Assembly: GCA_019614645.1 (NCBI GenBank)
Contig: JABWDB010000007.1
Coordinates: forward strand, 5,717,501-5,781,500
Reading direction: 5' to 3'
DNA: 64,000 nt
From: Stratiolaelaps scimitus
Taxonomy: Eukaryota; Arthropoda; Arachnida; Mesostigmata; Laelapidae
The notes below the pieces were generated by a model. It was not told the DNA's origin. It saw only the letters and a list, made by a program, of their open reading frames with translations, and did no database searches. Each line of letters begins with the position of its first letter. Position 1 is the first letter of the stretch. Made by a program: the position numbers and the translations under genes. Positions 12,894 through 24,148 of this stretch are shown in pieces.

Positions 12894-12963
12894 ATAAGCC
12901 AGGGATCCCGTCTCTCTGGCTTATCAGCCTATCAAACCCGAGCTAGTCAGGGTTTTGATAGGC
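12894..12963. repeat. Two adjacent hairpins
   Basis: Hairpin 1 pairs ATAAGCCAG (12894-12902) with CTGGCTTAT (12916-12924). Hairpin 2 pairs GCCTATCAAACCC (12927-12939) with GGGTTTTGATAGGC (12950-12963), allowing one bulge. Only two bases separate them. No ORF covers them. Confidence 0.7.
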
Positions 12964-13218
12964 AGCTCTTTTCCTAGCAGGGTTCTAGAATATTGATCTC
13001 GCGGAGATTAGATATTATCTCGCTTTTGAAATTTAAATACTAGAATATTGAACGATGCCAGTGCATTGCTGTCATCAGCAAAGTGGATGACTATACTAAA
13101 TAAACCACTGCGCGAATTCGGTGCTTTTATTAACTACTCCCTCCGAGTCATTACTGTGGGCTCAGGAACAGTACGAATATGTAGAAATTAGCTTGCTGAT
13201 AATAACTTTCTTGTTGTT

Positions 13219-13221
<3 letters not shown>

Positions 13222-13262
<41 letters not shown>
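13222..13262. repeat. (TA)n microsatellite
   Basis: Pure TA dinucleotide tract downstream of the coiled-coil gene. Confidence 0.95.
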
Positions 13263-13264
<2 letters not shown>

Positions 13265-13885
13265 CCAACGTATGTGAACAAGAGGTTTATTCGGACGAAG
13301 AGTAACATGTAATATTATGATAGTGATGTTATGTACAATATAAACGTGATATTAGTGTCAATGAGGCAAAATGCTGAGACACGCGTGCATGCTAAAAGCA
13401 GCGTAACACATTAAAACGCACGTAATCAACTCATTTCACGGCTCCGTTTACCGGCTGCAGAAGCAGTACTGGACGTCACGGAGGACAGTGAGTTTCCATT
13501 CGGGATGTTATTAAATACGATTTCACTTCCCATTGTAATATATAGCAGATGCATATATAGATAACATAGACCATTATATATCTGAATGGCTTCACCATTT
13601 GATTTTACGACGGGTGCCCTACAATTTTGGGATACTGCTCTGCAGGCTAAACGCTAATGGATGTATTCAAACCAGGTCTGTCTCGCATACCTAACTAGAC
13701 GATTGAGGGCATAGCTTCCGGCACACCGCTCTTCTTCGGCGCTAGTTATCGAGCGAACAGATTGTTTACAGACATCAAGTCATACATTTCGAGTTTGAAG
13801 TCGTCATGTTTTGAGAACGACATTTACAAACAGGCATTCGTCAACTTGAGCATTGTGAAGTTCCTGCTTCGACAGCGACGCGCTG

Positions 13886-14257
13886 CTATCTACTTGATAG
13901 TCCTCGGGTGAAGCGAGATAGAAAACCAGAGGATTTCGCCGTTGACGAAGCCGGACTCTTTAATGTCAGTGGCATCGAACGAATCTCTGCGGCTTTGTCA
14001 GCGCAATCTTTCGAGGATGGACTGAAATCGAGATTCGGGTCCACATCACATACACGGCTGTGACTCGCTGAGGATGAACCGGCGTCTTCCGGTTCGCATG
14101 TCCAAGGGTCCATTGCGCAAAACGGAGCGTCTGGTACGAAAGTATCGTCTCGATTGAGATCCGAACGAGATCCAAGCTTAGTTGAGGTCCGTGGAAAAAT
14201 CATGGTGTCGTGAAAACTTGTTGGAGTGGCCGGTGTTGTTGGACGTGAGCGTAACAC
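13886..14257 (-). CDS. Coiled-coil protein, terminal exon
   Basis: Last coding exon of a minus-strand gene. The acceptor TTTGCCGATAG| precedes 14257, and the stop codon is at 13886-13888. It encodes 123 residues of low-complexity, Ser/Thr/Pro- and Asp-rich sequence. It opens with VLRSRPTTPATPTSFHD and closes with basic GFLSRFTRGLSSR. There is no recognised domain; the content looks like a phosphorylatable disordered tail. The exon starts in phase 0, which fits the phase-0 donor after 14830. The gene is not identified. Confidence 0.65.
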   Translation of the reverse strand: MLRSRPTTPATPTSFHDTMIFPRTSTKLGSRSDLNRDDTFVPDAPFCAMDPWTCEPEDAGSSSASHSRVCDVDPNLDFSPSSKDCADKAAEIRSMPLTLKSPASSTAKSSGFLSRFTRGLSSR

Positions 14258-14356
14258 CTATCGGCAAAGAAACAAATATGCGTGTAAATACGTTGTATTC
14301 AAAATATTGTATATAGAAAACATTCACGATCGAAACGAGAGTAAAATGCTCCTTTA

Positions 14357-14391
14357 ATATGTATACATATATATATATATGTATATATATA
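14357..14391. repeat. (TA)n microsatellite
   Basis: TA tract with a single G interruption, in the last intron of the coiled-coil gene. Confidence 0.9.
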
Positions 14392-14747
14392 CCTGTCCCG
14401 CTCGGGATAAATTTATTTGGGGGATATGTGCGAAAATTTGAAATTCGCAGGTTTTTGAGATGTTAATTGTATGAGATTCGGTTGTAGCCTTCGATTCCTG
14501 TCTGTTTAGACACTGGTTTTCTCGATCGTTACATGACCAACGTATGGACACACGGGCAGACAGACAACATAGTGTTCTCCAGCGTCTTGACACATAATCG
14601 TCATTACCTCGAACACAATCGACTTTAGATATAGGAACATAGCTTGTTTTTGGAGGCTTGCTTGTTCAGCTAACCCAGACGTATCAACTAAGCCTATAAA
14701 ACAGCCTGTCAATGTTCTGTATAGAGGAATAAGTCTAACATTAAACT

Positions 14748-14748
<1 letters not shown>

Positions 14749-14773
<25 letters not shown>
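14749..14773. repeat. (TA)n microsatellite
   Basis: TA tract in the last intron of the coiled-coil gene, about 60 bases past the donor after 14830. Confidence 0.9.
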
Positions 14774-14778
<5 letters not shown>

Positions 14779-14829
14779 TCGTCGCCTTTTCCTGTGGATA
14801 TTTCTCTATTCTGCCAATCGAACTCCCAC

Positions 14830-15070
14830 CTCTATCGTTTCGCCGAGTCTCTTGTTTTCCTCCTCGAGCTCAAGACAAAGCCTACGAGCAATGTCGCCCT
14901 GCTGAACCTCTCGGTGGTACTTTTTCAGGGTGGCCATTTTCTCTCTAGTGATATCCTGACATTGTGATGTCAAAGAATCGATTTTTTTCGCAGATTCCTT
15001 CAGGTCTTCCTGCAGCGTCTTGACTATGACGTCCTGTTGTGCCAAATGCAGCTTGACAGCATTATATTTC
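14830..15070 (-). CDS. Coiled-coil protein, main coiled-coil exon
   Basis: Internal exon with acceptor TTACTAG| before 15070 and donor GAG|GTGGGA after 14830. Its first base completes a Leu codon with the upstream exon, and it ends in phase 0. The 80 residues (KYNAVKLHLAQQDVIVKTLQ onward, to KRLGETIE) are rich in Leu, Lys, Glu and Gln with heptad-like spacing of hydrophobics, so a coiled coil is expected. Such segments usually mediate dimerisation or scaffold binding. The frame stays open to a stop at 14806, so a shorter terminal exon ending in VRLAE is an alternative if the GTGGGA donor is not used. Confidence 0.7.
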
Positions 15071-15628
15071 CTAGTAATTGACGACAGGTTTGTTGTTATT
15101 TTTGTTAAATAGTATCTATCGCGTGATTAAGGACTAACTATGAAAAAACATACTAGTAGAAGACTTAACCGAGAAACGAGACTATGTAACATTTGGATTT
15201 TTTGCTGATTTTTCAGCTTCGTTTTTTTGCCATCCTAGTTCTTTATTTAGGTCGAAAAAGGTAGAGATTTGACAACGGTAGCAATGATGATGATCTTAAT
15301 ATATATTCCATAATTACTACGATATGATACAAAACATCATATAGAAAGAAGCCAATGAGAAACCCTTTTTTAGGAAACATTTCCCCATCAGCTCTATTAG
15401 AAGATTTCTAACTTGTTTATTCATCTGCGACTTTCTTCCCGGAAGCGCTGGCCCTCCGTTCTATCTCCTATTTTCTACTTTGCTGTGAATGCTCGAGTCG
15501 ATAATGATGTACAATAGACAATACGTAGGCAACCAAGTCGAAAGAGATCGGTCGATAAGTTAATTGAGGCGCCAAAAATCAAATTATATCTACGTTACAT
15601 TTTGGGTTACAAAAGAGGTTGAACATAC

Positions 15629-15703
15629 AAAAGGTTATCTCGCTGAGTGGCGAGCTGTTTTCGAAGCAGGCGATTTTCCTCTCTCAGCTTCTTGATCGTC
15701 AGT
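15629..15703 (-). CDS. Coiled-coil protein, exon with basic leucine-rich helix
   Basis: Small internal exon (75 bases) with acceptor ATTACAG| before 15703 and donor TT|GTATGT after 15629. It encodes LTIKKLREENRLLRKQL and then ATQRDNL, a highly charged amphipathic helix typical of a coiled-coil start. The junctions keep frame: AA+A gives Lys on the 5' side, TT+G gives Leu on the 3' side. The helix is continuous with the coiled coil of the next exon. Confidence 0.72.
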
Positions 15704-17290
15704 CTGTAATTAGTAAGATTAGTAGTAATGGAGAGCAACGAAAGGACTAAATTAACGGACTTATGATGACATATGAACAAAAAGCTCCTCTCAATTACTG
15801 TTGAAACTGTCGGTAATTAACTCTATCAGATTGTTATTAAACCCTCATAATAGCCTTAAGTGAACCATGACGTCGATTTGTTCGGACATTTCTGTTTCAC
15901 CCAAGTCAACTAAGATAAGTCAATCAACAAATCAATTAACAAGTTTACCTCCTTAATGTTAATTTAATATGTATTCTGGGCCAACAACACCCGTTGGGAT
16001 ACCAGATTCAAAACTCAAGCTATTTCATTCCATATCACTGAATCACCAAAGAACACAAATTCTATAGTACAGGATGGCATTTACGTGGAATTGTACACTC
16101 GCCAGATCTTCCAAGAATTACCATTCTTCGCTTCCTCTATAAGAAAGGGATTGGAATCGGAGATGATTGGACCCGCAGAGATAGCCATGCGACTGTAAAT
16201 CATTTCGAATCCTTAGCAGTGGTTACTTTCTCGAGTGGGTTGCTAGTAATAAGGGTCAATGAAAGAGCAATTAATAATGAATTATTAATAGTGTTATAAT
16301 TAATAGTGTTAATATATAACCGACAAATCGATAATATAGGTCTAGTCACTAAGGTCCCCCACCCAGAGCAAGGCTTATTTTTTGCAGCAATTCAACACAG
16401 CTGAGGTGCACACCGCGCACAGGTGGATGACTATTTTCCAGAGCCTGTAGCTATTAATGCAATCGATGGCTGTTGTAAAACTCGACCGATTCACTAAATT
16501 ATGCTCATTCATGCCTCGTACACGTGATCATGCATCTCTCAGACCACCTCGTACTAACCGAGACCCGAACAAGTCCAGCGAACAAATAAACAAACCAACG
16601 GACGCTACAACGGACAGCTAAATCTCTCGAGTTTCATAGCATTGACCTTAGCAATGGTCCAGCCAGCTAACGGTGCTCTATCCACCCGTTCCATATTCGA
16701 TAACTCGCAGTTGCCGTCGTTAAATATCACTTAATAAATAGCACAGATCCTTAAATATATATTCGCTCAGCGTTTGTTTGCGTAATCAAAATATGTATTG
16801 GGTATGATTAAACAATCGCATGCTGGTTGTCGCTAGTTGCTCTGTCCGAGGCTAACCCCTCTATGGAACTGGTGAGACGAGGCGTGTTTAGCTCGACGTG
16901 ACATAACGAAGCCACTTCATCTGCGTGAGGCGCCATGCTAGCGGCTTCCGGTGGTAGCTTTTTCATTTGTGTTCCATCCCATAATTAAATGAGCTGGATA
17001 TAATGCCAAGGCTCTAATTACGTCGTAAAGCTGACGAATTTCGAGTTATACTGGTACAAATTTATAAAGCGTGTGCGCAAGTCATCTCTTATCGCTACTT
17101 TGTTAACCAGGAAGCCAACTACGAGAGCAGTTCTAGATACTAGCTGCTGCTAGATTAAAACACTATTCAAATTGTCTCATTTCTCATTTTCACGACAACC
17201 TAGGCGTCGATGAATGGCAGCTCCATGAATAAATCAATAAAATTTGAATTGAAATGAATTGAATTTAACACGTCCGACAGCCAAACTTAC
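15704..17290 (-). other. Intron of the coiled-coil gene
   Basis: 1.6-kb GT-AG intron, AT-rich throughout. I see no gene, tRNA or recognisable repeat in it. Confidence 0.55.
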
Positions 17291-17390
17291 TTATCTCCAT
17301 CGCTATCGGCCTGGCCCGATCCTTCCGGGTGCGTGGGATCCCTATTGTCGTTTGTGATGAGATAGTCTGCAAAGTGTCGGACAGCACTCT
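17291..17390 (-). CDS. Coiled-coil protein, exon ESAVRHFADYL
   Basis: Internal exon of 100 bases with acceptor AACCTAG| before 17390 and donor AA|GTAAGT after 17291. It encodes SAVRHFADYLITND followed by a polar, acidic linker (NRDPTHPEGSGQADSDGD). Joined to the exon at 17636-17555 it completes a Glu codon, and joined to 15703 it completes a Lys codon. The helix plus short linker precedes the coiled coil. The family was not recognised. Confidence 0.68.
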
Positions 17391-17554
17391 CTAGGTTAAA
17401 TATATCAAAAGCTTCATGTGATATCATAACTATTCGTTATGAAGAGATAAGTGAGAAAAATAAGAATTATACAACACTGAGCTGCTCGGCCGAAGGACTA
17501 ACACATTCTACAAACAGAGGAAGTTTTATTGCATAAAGGAAGCAGGGAAGTTAC

Positions 17555-17636
17555 CTAAGGCAGCCTCGAATTTTCTTTTAGATTTCCATGAAGTATTGTC
17601 GAGTGGCTCTGGTATCACTTTTATGTTATGTCCCAG
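17555..17636 (-). CDS. Coiled-coil protein, first securely placed exon
   Basis: Exon of 82 bases with acceptor TTTCTTTTTAATAG| before 17636 and donor G|GTAACT after 17555. It encodes LGHNIKVIPEPLDNTSWKSK and then RKFEAAL in phase 0. With the four exons downstream it makes a 289-residue C-terminal product in one frame. It does not begin with a Met, so at least one more upstream exon is needed. Candidates are at 18382-18308 and 22811-22580, but their phases do not connect directly to this exon. Confidence 0.65.
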
Positions 17637-18157
17637 CTATTAAAAAGAAATCGATCAACGTTATAGCCAGGATGCCTAATAGCTAATAATTCGCGTGCAC
17701 TACTGTTCCGCTTACCTCTGCAGGGTGCAACTACCTACGTCACTTGTATTGTCATCGCAGTGTATTACAACGGAATACTTCGACCTTGAATGAGATTAGT
17801 GAATTTTGGCTGATTCAGCGAATACCTTCATGTATCGTTAGTTAACATTTTGTGATAATAATAATAATAATCATCATCATAATAATGGCAGACTATACAC
17901 AGTGCTTAAAATAGTGGTTATAAAAAATCGTGGTACATTAGACTATCGAACATGAATGCCACCACCGGTGAAGATAGCATCGGCTTTTATAATCATCTAA
18001 TAAGTACATTAATTCTCAAGGCGATTTTAGCTTGTTTAGTCTGACGTGATGGTCATTTGTGACCACACGAAGAGAATTGCATTCTTGGCACCTTTGTCAC
18101 TTTGACGCAAGTTAATTAGCGGATTAGTGGCAACCTAAACTTCTTGTTCTTTTTCAA

Positions 18158-18233
18158 CTGACCCTCAGCTCCTCAACTATCTGACAGGCTTCACCACCTT
18201 AACCTTTAGGTATTACTATGAGGACCTGTCGGG
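18158..18233 (-). mobile_element. SINE family A, 3' fragment
   Basis: The block CTGACCCTCAGCTCCTCAAC through ACTATGAGGACCTGTCGGG matches the 3' third of the copy at 6181-6430. The tRNA-like head is missing, so this is a 5'-truncated or decayed copy. Confidence 0.6.
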
Positions 18234-18253
18234 AATTGATAACCTACCTGGAA

Positions 18254-18255
<2 letters not shown>

Positions 18256-18284
<29 letters not shown>
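18256..18284. repeat. (TA)n microsatellite
   Basis: Pure TA tract, about 23 bases after the SINE fragment. Confidence 0.95.
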
Positions 18285-18286
<2 letters not shown>

Positions 18287-18307
18287 CAATATCCAAAACG
18301 AGCCCAC

Positions 18308-18382
18308 CTCGTTCCATCTTTCCATTTGACACCAGATTGGCTAAATCGATGGTCTTACAAAACTGAACTAATGCACTAAGGC
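18308..18382 (-). CDS. Possible additional exon of the coiled-coil gene
   Basis: Open segment between acceptor ATTAGCAATACAG| and donor CGAG|GTGGGC. It would encode LSALVQFCKTIDLANLVSNG and then KMER, which reads like a folded helical domain. It begins and ends in phase 1, so it cannot join directly to the phase-0 exon at 17636; one more small exon would be required. A chance ORF is possible. Confidence 0.3.
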
Positions 18383-21249
18383 CTGTATTGCTAATGATGG
18401 ATTTGACAGGGATAGAGACGACGAATTTACAAGTAGATGATAAATCTTTGCTTTTATAATTCCCCGGATTACGCTGACCCGCGGAGGAACAGCTGTCTAC
18501 AGCTAATACCCATTGACGCCCCGTTATTGCCAAGAATTAAAATTATAATAAAAACATGTTAATTTGCCGCGCGAGTGTGCATCTGTCCTTCGCGAGAGTT
18601 CAAAGCGTTGGTTGGCGGTTCATTCATAAACAAACGAATTATGCCGAGCCACATTTTCTGGTGCATTAGACTTGTATCCGTTTTCCAGTAGAAACCACCG
18701 AATAAAGCTCACAATTCGTATAGCACCTACATATGTTCGCTAGACACGTCGCAACGGAGTTGGTCGGAATATTATTAAACATGCTTCGAATGTGAAACAA
18801 TCCGATTAATCGTATTGTGCACATGGTATATATAACACACAGGGGTAGAATTTTTGTTTCGGAACTGTCGAAATCTTTCAACGCACATTCTCCACAATGG
18901 ATCCGATGTTGTGGCTCGTGGTGATGGATTCCCTTCAGGATTTTGCATTCCCCTGATCTATCAGATGATTTTCACGTACCCTGGTAGTCTAGTCGCAACA
19001 ACCGTTGCCCATACGACTACATCGAAACAAGGCATTATCACACAAAAAACTGATCGTCATTTTTCAACCTTGAGTATTCCCCTTGCCATTGTAGAATTGT
19101 CGAACACCATATTCCATTCACCTACTATAATTTCGTTGCTGTTATGATTTTGAAAGTGATTCGCCAAAAATAAATGGGTTAGTTCCCTCTCCAAAGCCGC
19201 CCGTCCACGATCGCAAAAAAGTTCAGGTCACAATCACCTTTTGTCTCCTCGTAGACACCTCCCTGCGCAGCGTCTCCGACTTGCCGAGAGAGGCGCTGTC
19301 CGGCTGAGAAAGGGGTAACCTTCGCCATTTCGTTTGATTTCCTTACTGACTTCTCACTTTTAGTGGCTTTTCAATTAAGTTTCCTTGTGCTCTCCCGACT
19401 CCCTGTCTCGGTGGTTATTTCCGGAGAAACGCTTGATAACTGTTCGTCCGTCATTCTCTTCAATTGTCCAACTTATTCGTGCTTAATGATGAGTGTCTAT
19501 TGCGTCCACTCCTATCGTCACTGCGGGTCGCTTACCGGTATGTTTAGGTTTGATCACCACTACCATCTGAATGGTTTCCGCAGTCAGGGCCACCCTAAAA
19601 CACAACACTTAATAACCCATCCGGTAGTTCGTAACATTTATCCAAGATCCTTTACATAATGGCACTCCACCGTCCATGGTCGTCTCACCGCCCGTGAAAG
19701 TATACCCAAATACACTCGTCGCTTGCGTTTGCCGTCAATCAGGGTGTACAAACATTATACATGGAGCGCCTATTATACACGTATGGTTATCGCATTCACT
19801 AAACGTTCACGTTGGCTCGCCACTGCAGTTGTCGTGTGATCACCAACGACAAACAATGCGGCGATAATCACTGTCTGTCGAATAACCTCCTAGATTGGCA
19901 CTCCCTTCTGAGTTCTCACGGTTTTTCGCCTACGCGTCTTGCTGTCGTCAACTCATCATCTCAGCTAATCGCCATCAACGTCAGTCTGTATGACGCTACT
20001 CAAAATCAAAGCTCGCCGACCCGACTGCGGTTGACTTAGCTCGATCCAATCAACCGCTTACATCGTAAGTGCTTGTGTCGCTCCGCAGGGATTCGCCGTA
20101 CGGTGAGTCACGTTGTACCATGAGTCACTGCTTTGTGACACGGTCAGCCTGAGCTCATCGGTTCTATATGGCCGATAGCGTTAGCCAGCTCGCAGGCCGT
20201 AAGTGAAATTAAATCCGGCGTATTTATCAACAAAATATCGAAGTAGCTAAAAGCTGGATGATACAGTTCATCGTCGCGTGAAACAGCGGACCCCGAAGAC
20301 ACATGTTCCGTATACACTTAGAGCAAATGGTAACGACTATATGGGACGACTCAACGAACCTATGCCAGTGTTTGCATGGGTGTGGACACCGCAGAGAGTG
20401 GGTGCTCATTAGCACAATCATAGCTCGCAAGTCACTCAGCTGCGTGACGCATTATTCAACAAACATTACGTGGACTTTCTCATATCTGTCCATATTCTAC
20501 TATTATATAATAATAGTGTTATAGCATATTTTACAAACATATTAATAATAATAATAACAACACAAATTGAGCATCCCTGATATACCTTGATCCCCGCTGT
20601 TTGCTTATATTTGAAACGTGTAATGTATACTAATACTGGAATATTACGTACATAGACATATCGTACGACACATCACAATTTGTCTCAAATAAACAAATAC
20701 AAATTTATCATCCGAAAATTGTTACGAATCTTCAAAATCATCGAAAGCGGATTGTTAGCAACGATTGTCCACTTGGTCACCCTTACGTGGACCTGTACAA
20801 TCCGTGACTTTCTCGTACGACGTGCGTATATCATTTCCTGCAGTATATTTGTGATTCGCATGTGGCCTTTGTCGTTCATTAAACCATGTTCGCAAGTTGT
20901 TTCAGAAGAAGAACATTTTTTCAAACTGCACTTTAAGGCAAACTGCCCTTCTTCACGCAACTTGAAGCTTCGAAATCATTTAATGCCTTATTCGCAATCG
21001 GCGTTTCTCGTTGAATTAAACATTACCGACTGTCTGTTAATTTTGCTGCCAGAAATTCCGTAAGCTAGGAGGCGTGATCCTCATCATGTGGCAGAGCTGT
21101 TTCATGATATGTGTGCGTGGCCGTGTGATTTGAAATATTTTCCAAAATACAATTACTCAGAGATCATTGAGAACAAATGGATAGCTGTTTATAAATAGTT
21201 CATTTATTTGATACCTAATTACTTCAGAAGTTGAATTTGCGATTTTATC

Positions 21250-21308
<59 letters not shown>

Positions 21309-22579
21309 TATATATCGCTACGAGTTGAGTATAATTTGGCAATGTATTGTATTTACGCCAGAGACCTGCTCAATGTGTTTCTACACTACATGTAGCCACG
21401 GGCGCTCAATAACACCGTCAGCAATCAATTATAATTAGCTTTACCTTGATAGATATTTATATAAATTAATTAATAAGGTTTATTTGTTTGCTTGTTTGAG
21501 ATATGACACCTTCGTATCTGTGTGCCACGGCTGCCTATATGTTAACATTATGTATGATAGTATAAGAACGTTTCTCATACCTTTTCACATTACTAATCAA
21601 TTATAAATAAGGGTTATTCCGATTAATACGAATAATAATCATCTAGGTTAGTTCAATATATATCTCTATGAGTATTATATATATATATAGCAAAGGTTTA
21701 GTAATCGTCTCTTTGTTTGACAGTCATCACAGCGTCTTTGGTAGCTTGTCGTAGCCGGCCATTGGGTTAGAGTGATCCTCGCGTTTTGTTAGTTTCATGA
21801 GGTTTTCGCACTTTTCTTTTTTTCTTTCATATTAGTTTGTTTGTTTTTTGTTATTATTGCGTATTGTTATGATTGCATTTTTATTGATAGTATATTATAT
21901 TTAATACCTCTCCTATGTATGTCGTCTGTTGTTTTCGACAATGATTGGTTAGCCATTAGTTAGTGTTTTTGTTAGTCTTTCGTGATTTCTAGCGCCCTCA
22001 TCACATTCTCACCTCTGTTCGAGCTCGCCGTACGCTTTTCTCTAGGAGGCGTTGAAAAAAAAGAAAACACTTTTCACATTATGAATATTAGACGCAGGTT
22101 AGTGAAACACTGTGTGTGTGTGTGTGTTGTAGTCGTGCAAAATGTCTTCATTTTATATCGATTCGTGTACGCGCTACGTTGTTAAAGAAAAACAGAAAGC
22201 AGTCAATGAGTGTTTATGCAGAGAGAGGGAGAGAGAGAGTATTGTAAAGCATAATCAGCTAGCTAATAGCCGTGTGTATATATGTCCTTTCTCGAAGGAG
22301 AACACTTCTGAGAGTGAACACTGTGAAACGTTACTGTTTCGCAGCAAAAATGCGTAACAATCATTGTTACTACTGGTGAATTATTATAGCGTTCGCTGAA
22401 TAAGATGAGAAAATCGCTGTTTTCTTTTTGTTGAAATTATCGTCTTATATCCTGCCGTCGTCAGCTTGCCTTGTGGTGGCTTGTGAAGCATTGTTTTTTT
22501 GTTCTGTTTCGTCATACACATAGCGACGGGCCGTTGTATCTCGATCGCCGGTCGGTCGGCCAGAATATCAGATGTTTAC
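18383..22579. other. AT-rich region without supportable genes
   Basis: Probably intronic if the exon candidate at 22811-22580 belongs to the coiled-coil gene. It contains a long (TA)n tract near 21.25-21.3 kb and shorter TA and TAA runs. The open frames at 19.36-20.04 kb on the plus strand show no domain signature and no good splice sites. Confidence 0.5.
21252..21300. repeat. (TA)n microsatellite, one of the longest here
   Basis: About 49 bases of pure TA. Confidence 0.95.
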
Positions 22580-22811
22580 CTCGCGCGTGTGGCTTTTTAC
22601 GAGCTGCCAACGATACGGCTTCGGCTTCACGAGCCTCAGAGCTGTTTTTGTCGGCGCCAGAAGAACTTTGCAGTGAGTTCTCGTCATCGCATCCAGGGAC
22701 ACGGCATTCGGCATCGAGTAGCGTCGGCGTTATCGAGACAGTGCTGGCCGAGTCGCAGTCAGAGTTGTTAACGAAGATCTCGCCAATGAAGACGGAGACG
22801 ACCAATGGCAT
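22580..22811 (-). CDS. Candidate first coding exon (gene uncertain)
   Basis: Open minus-strand segment starting at ATG 22811 and running 77 codons to a donor G|GTAAAC. The sequence (MPLVVSVFIGEIFVNNSDCD, then acidic and Ser-rich residues, then RKKPHARG) is GC-rich at third codon positions, unlike nearby noise. It may be the 5' exon of the coiled-coil gene, since it lies about 660 bases downstream of the mosaic-protein stop on the same strand. The frame is also open upstream to an acceptor-like TTCTGCAG near 22876, so it could be internal. No homology was recognised. Confidence 0.4.
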
Positions 22812-23467
22812 AATAATCGAATCTAAAACGCACCGACGTCTATGACACTCTTCGCGCAGAGGACCTCTGCTGCAGAAGTAGATATAATATTGCATTGTTC
22901 AGGCGTTTAATTTGCCAATTTCATCAGAAGCAGCCGAGTGAAACCTGGGAACCAACTGCTCATCATGGAACCTCAGCACGGAACCTTAGAAAAGATTTCC
23001 TCATCCGAAACAGGGTTGTACAAGATGTATCAATGGCTCATTCCCTGTAATTTTCAAGCTAATACACTTTCTTCTCGTAGTCCACCTTCACCTCCCACTG
23101 TGTGTGAACAGCGGACCCCCCAGCTGGTCACGCATCCAGTGACCAACACCACCATATTACCCCCTTTATATCACTAAATATGATCTCGAATCATAATGAA
23201 GATTGTTGCAAATATTCGATTGTATTATCATTATCAACTGTAAACTGTAAAATCACATATCGCGCCACTATTATTATTATTGTTATCTCGGGGGACGTGT
23301 ACTATGGTATTATTGGCGCCTGTTGCGATCCCGGAACAAGCACCCCAAACTGCTTTTGTAAGCCCAACCACAAGAACGTAAGGTGCTCGATTTGCTGTTG
23401 ATTCGACCCAAAGAACAACACCTCCAAAGTCAAAAAAAGCGCATGCGTGACAACTGCGAGATTGAGA
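22812..23467. other. Intergenic region or 3' UTR between mosaic gene and 22.8-kb exon candidate
   Basis: About 660 bases. No further ORF with coding character was seen. It presumably holds the mosaic-gene 3' UTR on the minus strand; I did not see a clear AATAAA in the expected place. Confidence 0.45.
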
Positions 23468-23704
23468 TCATTCGTCAGCATAGCAGCCGGACGCGTCATC
23501 GGCGTTCCTGCAGATCAGCGCCGATGGACTGAAGATCAGCTGCAGAGGGCAGCGCATCACCTTTGGCAAGCCAGCGGAACAATGCAGAAATCGACGGCAG
23601 TCCGATGGATGCGGGAACAGTCCAGACTCCTTCGGGCAAATCAGCGGAATTGGCGATGGCGTCGTCGTCGACACGACCGGATTTAGAGGGCGCAGTGGCC
23701 GTAT
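23468..23704 (-). CDS. Ig-sushi mosaic protein, last exon: chitin-binding domain
   Basis: Terminal exon with acceptor TTTTTTCTCCAG| before 23704 and stop at 23468-23470. After a Thr/Ser/Pro-rich linker (VVSTTTPSPIP) it encodes a complete type-2 chitin-binding (peritrophin-A) domain. Its six cysteines are spaced 12, 5, 9, 12 and 8 residues apart, from ICPKESG to SGCYADE. Aromatic residues (F in LFPHP, F in RRFLHC) sit where this family binds chitin. In known proteins the fold binds chitin in cuticle, peritrophic matrix or other extracellular matrix. A single C-terminal copy at the end of an Ig-sushi protein is unusual. It joins the acidic exon in phase 0 and occupies residues 567-644 of the part seen. 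Confidence 0.85.
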   Translation of the reverse strand: MRPLRPLNPVVSTTTPSPIPLICPKESGLFPHPSDCRRFLHCSAGLPKVMRCPLQLIFSPSALICRNADDASGCYADE

Positions 23705-24148
23705 CTGGAGAAAAAACATTAAATAATAAGGTTGTTTATTGTTGATTTTTTTGTTTGATCGGCTAGTTGACAATTTCTCATTAAACATTCGTCGGCTTGA
23801 TTTTCGAGACGTAACACAGTCCCCAATGAGCTCGCTTATTTCACTCGGTAACTTCTATGAGGTTTGTCGACCATTCGATTGACTGATTCGCGCTCGCTCG
23901 TTCCCTTGCTCCTGCTAAAGGGAAAAGATTGTCATTGGGAAAAATTGCCAGAAGTCTTATGAAGCTTTACTATGAGCATCCATATATCAGCCTCGACCGT
24001 GTGCGCTCGAACGTGCACATCAGCTCTCCGTAGTCTCGTGGCTTTATCCTGATCGTTGAGGACATTTACAGTCCGATATCGCAACACAACGACGTCTGTG
24101 GGTAAAACAGGGTACGTCACGCGTACGCGGCTGCTGTCACTCGCTCAC

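Larger units (their letters stand above)
9636..13885. other. Intergenic region with a GC/CpG-rich 5' segment
   Basis: Lies between the start codon of the thioredoxin-repeat gene and the stop codon of the coiled-coil gene. About 9.6-11.1 kb is visibly GC- and CpG-rich and sits directly upstream of the signal-peptide exon on the minus strand, so it is the natural promoter and 5' UTR candidate. I see no convincing TATA box. From 11.1 to 13.9 kb I see only AT-rich sequence, a pair of adjacent hairpins at 12.9 kb and a (TA)n tract at 13.2 kb. Confidence 0.5.

Noticed and set aside
14806..14829. Stop at 14806 as the true end of the coiled-coil protein
   Set aside because: A donor at 14829 in phase 0 fits the phase-0 terminal exon at 14257. 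The read-through end remains possible only as an alternative.
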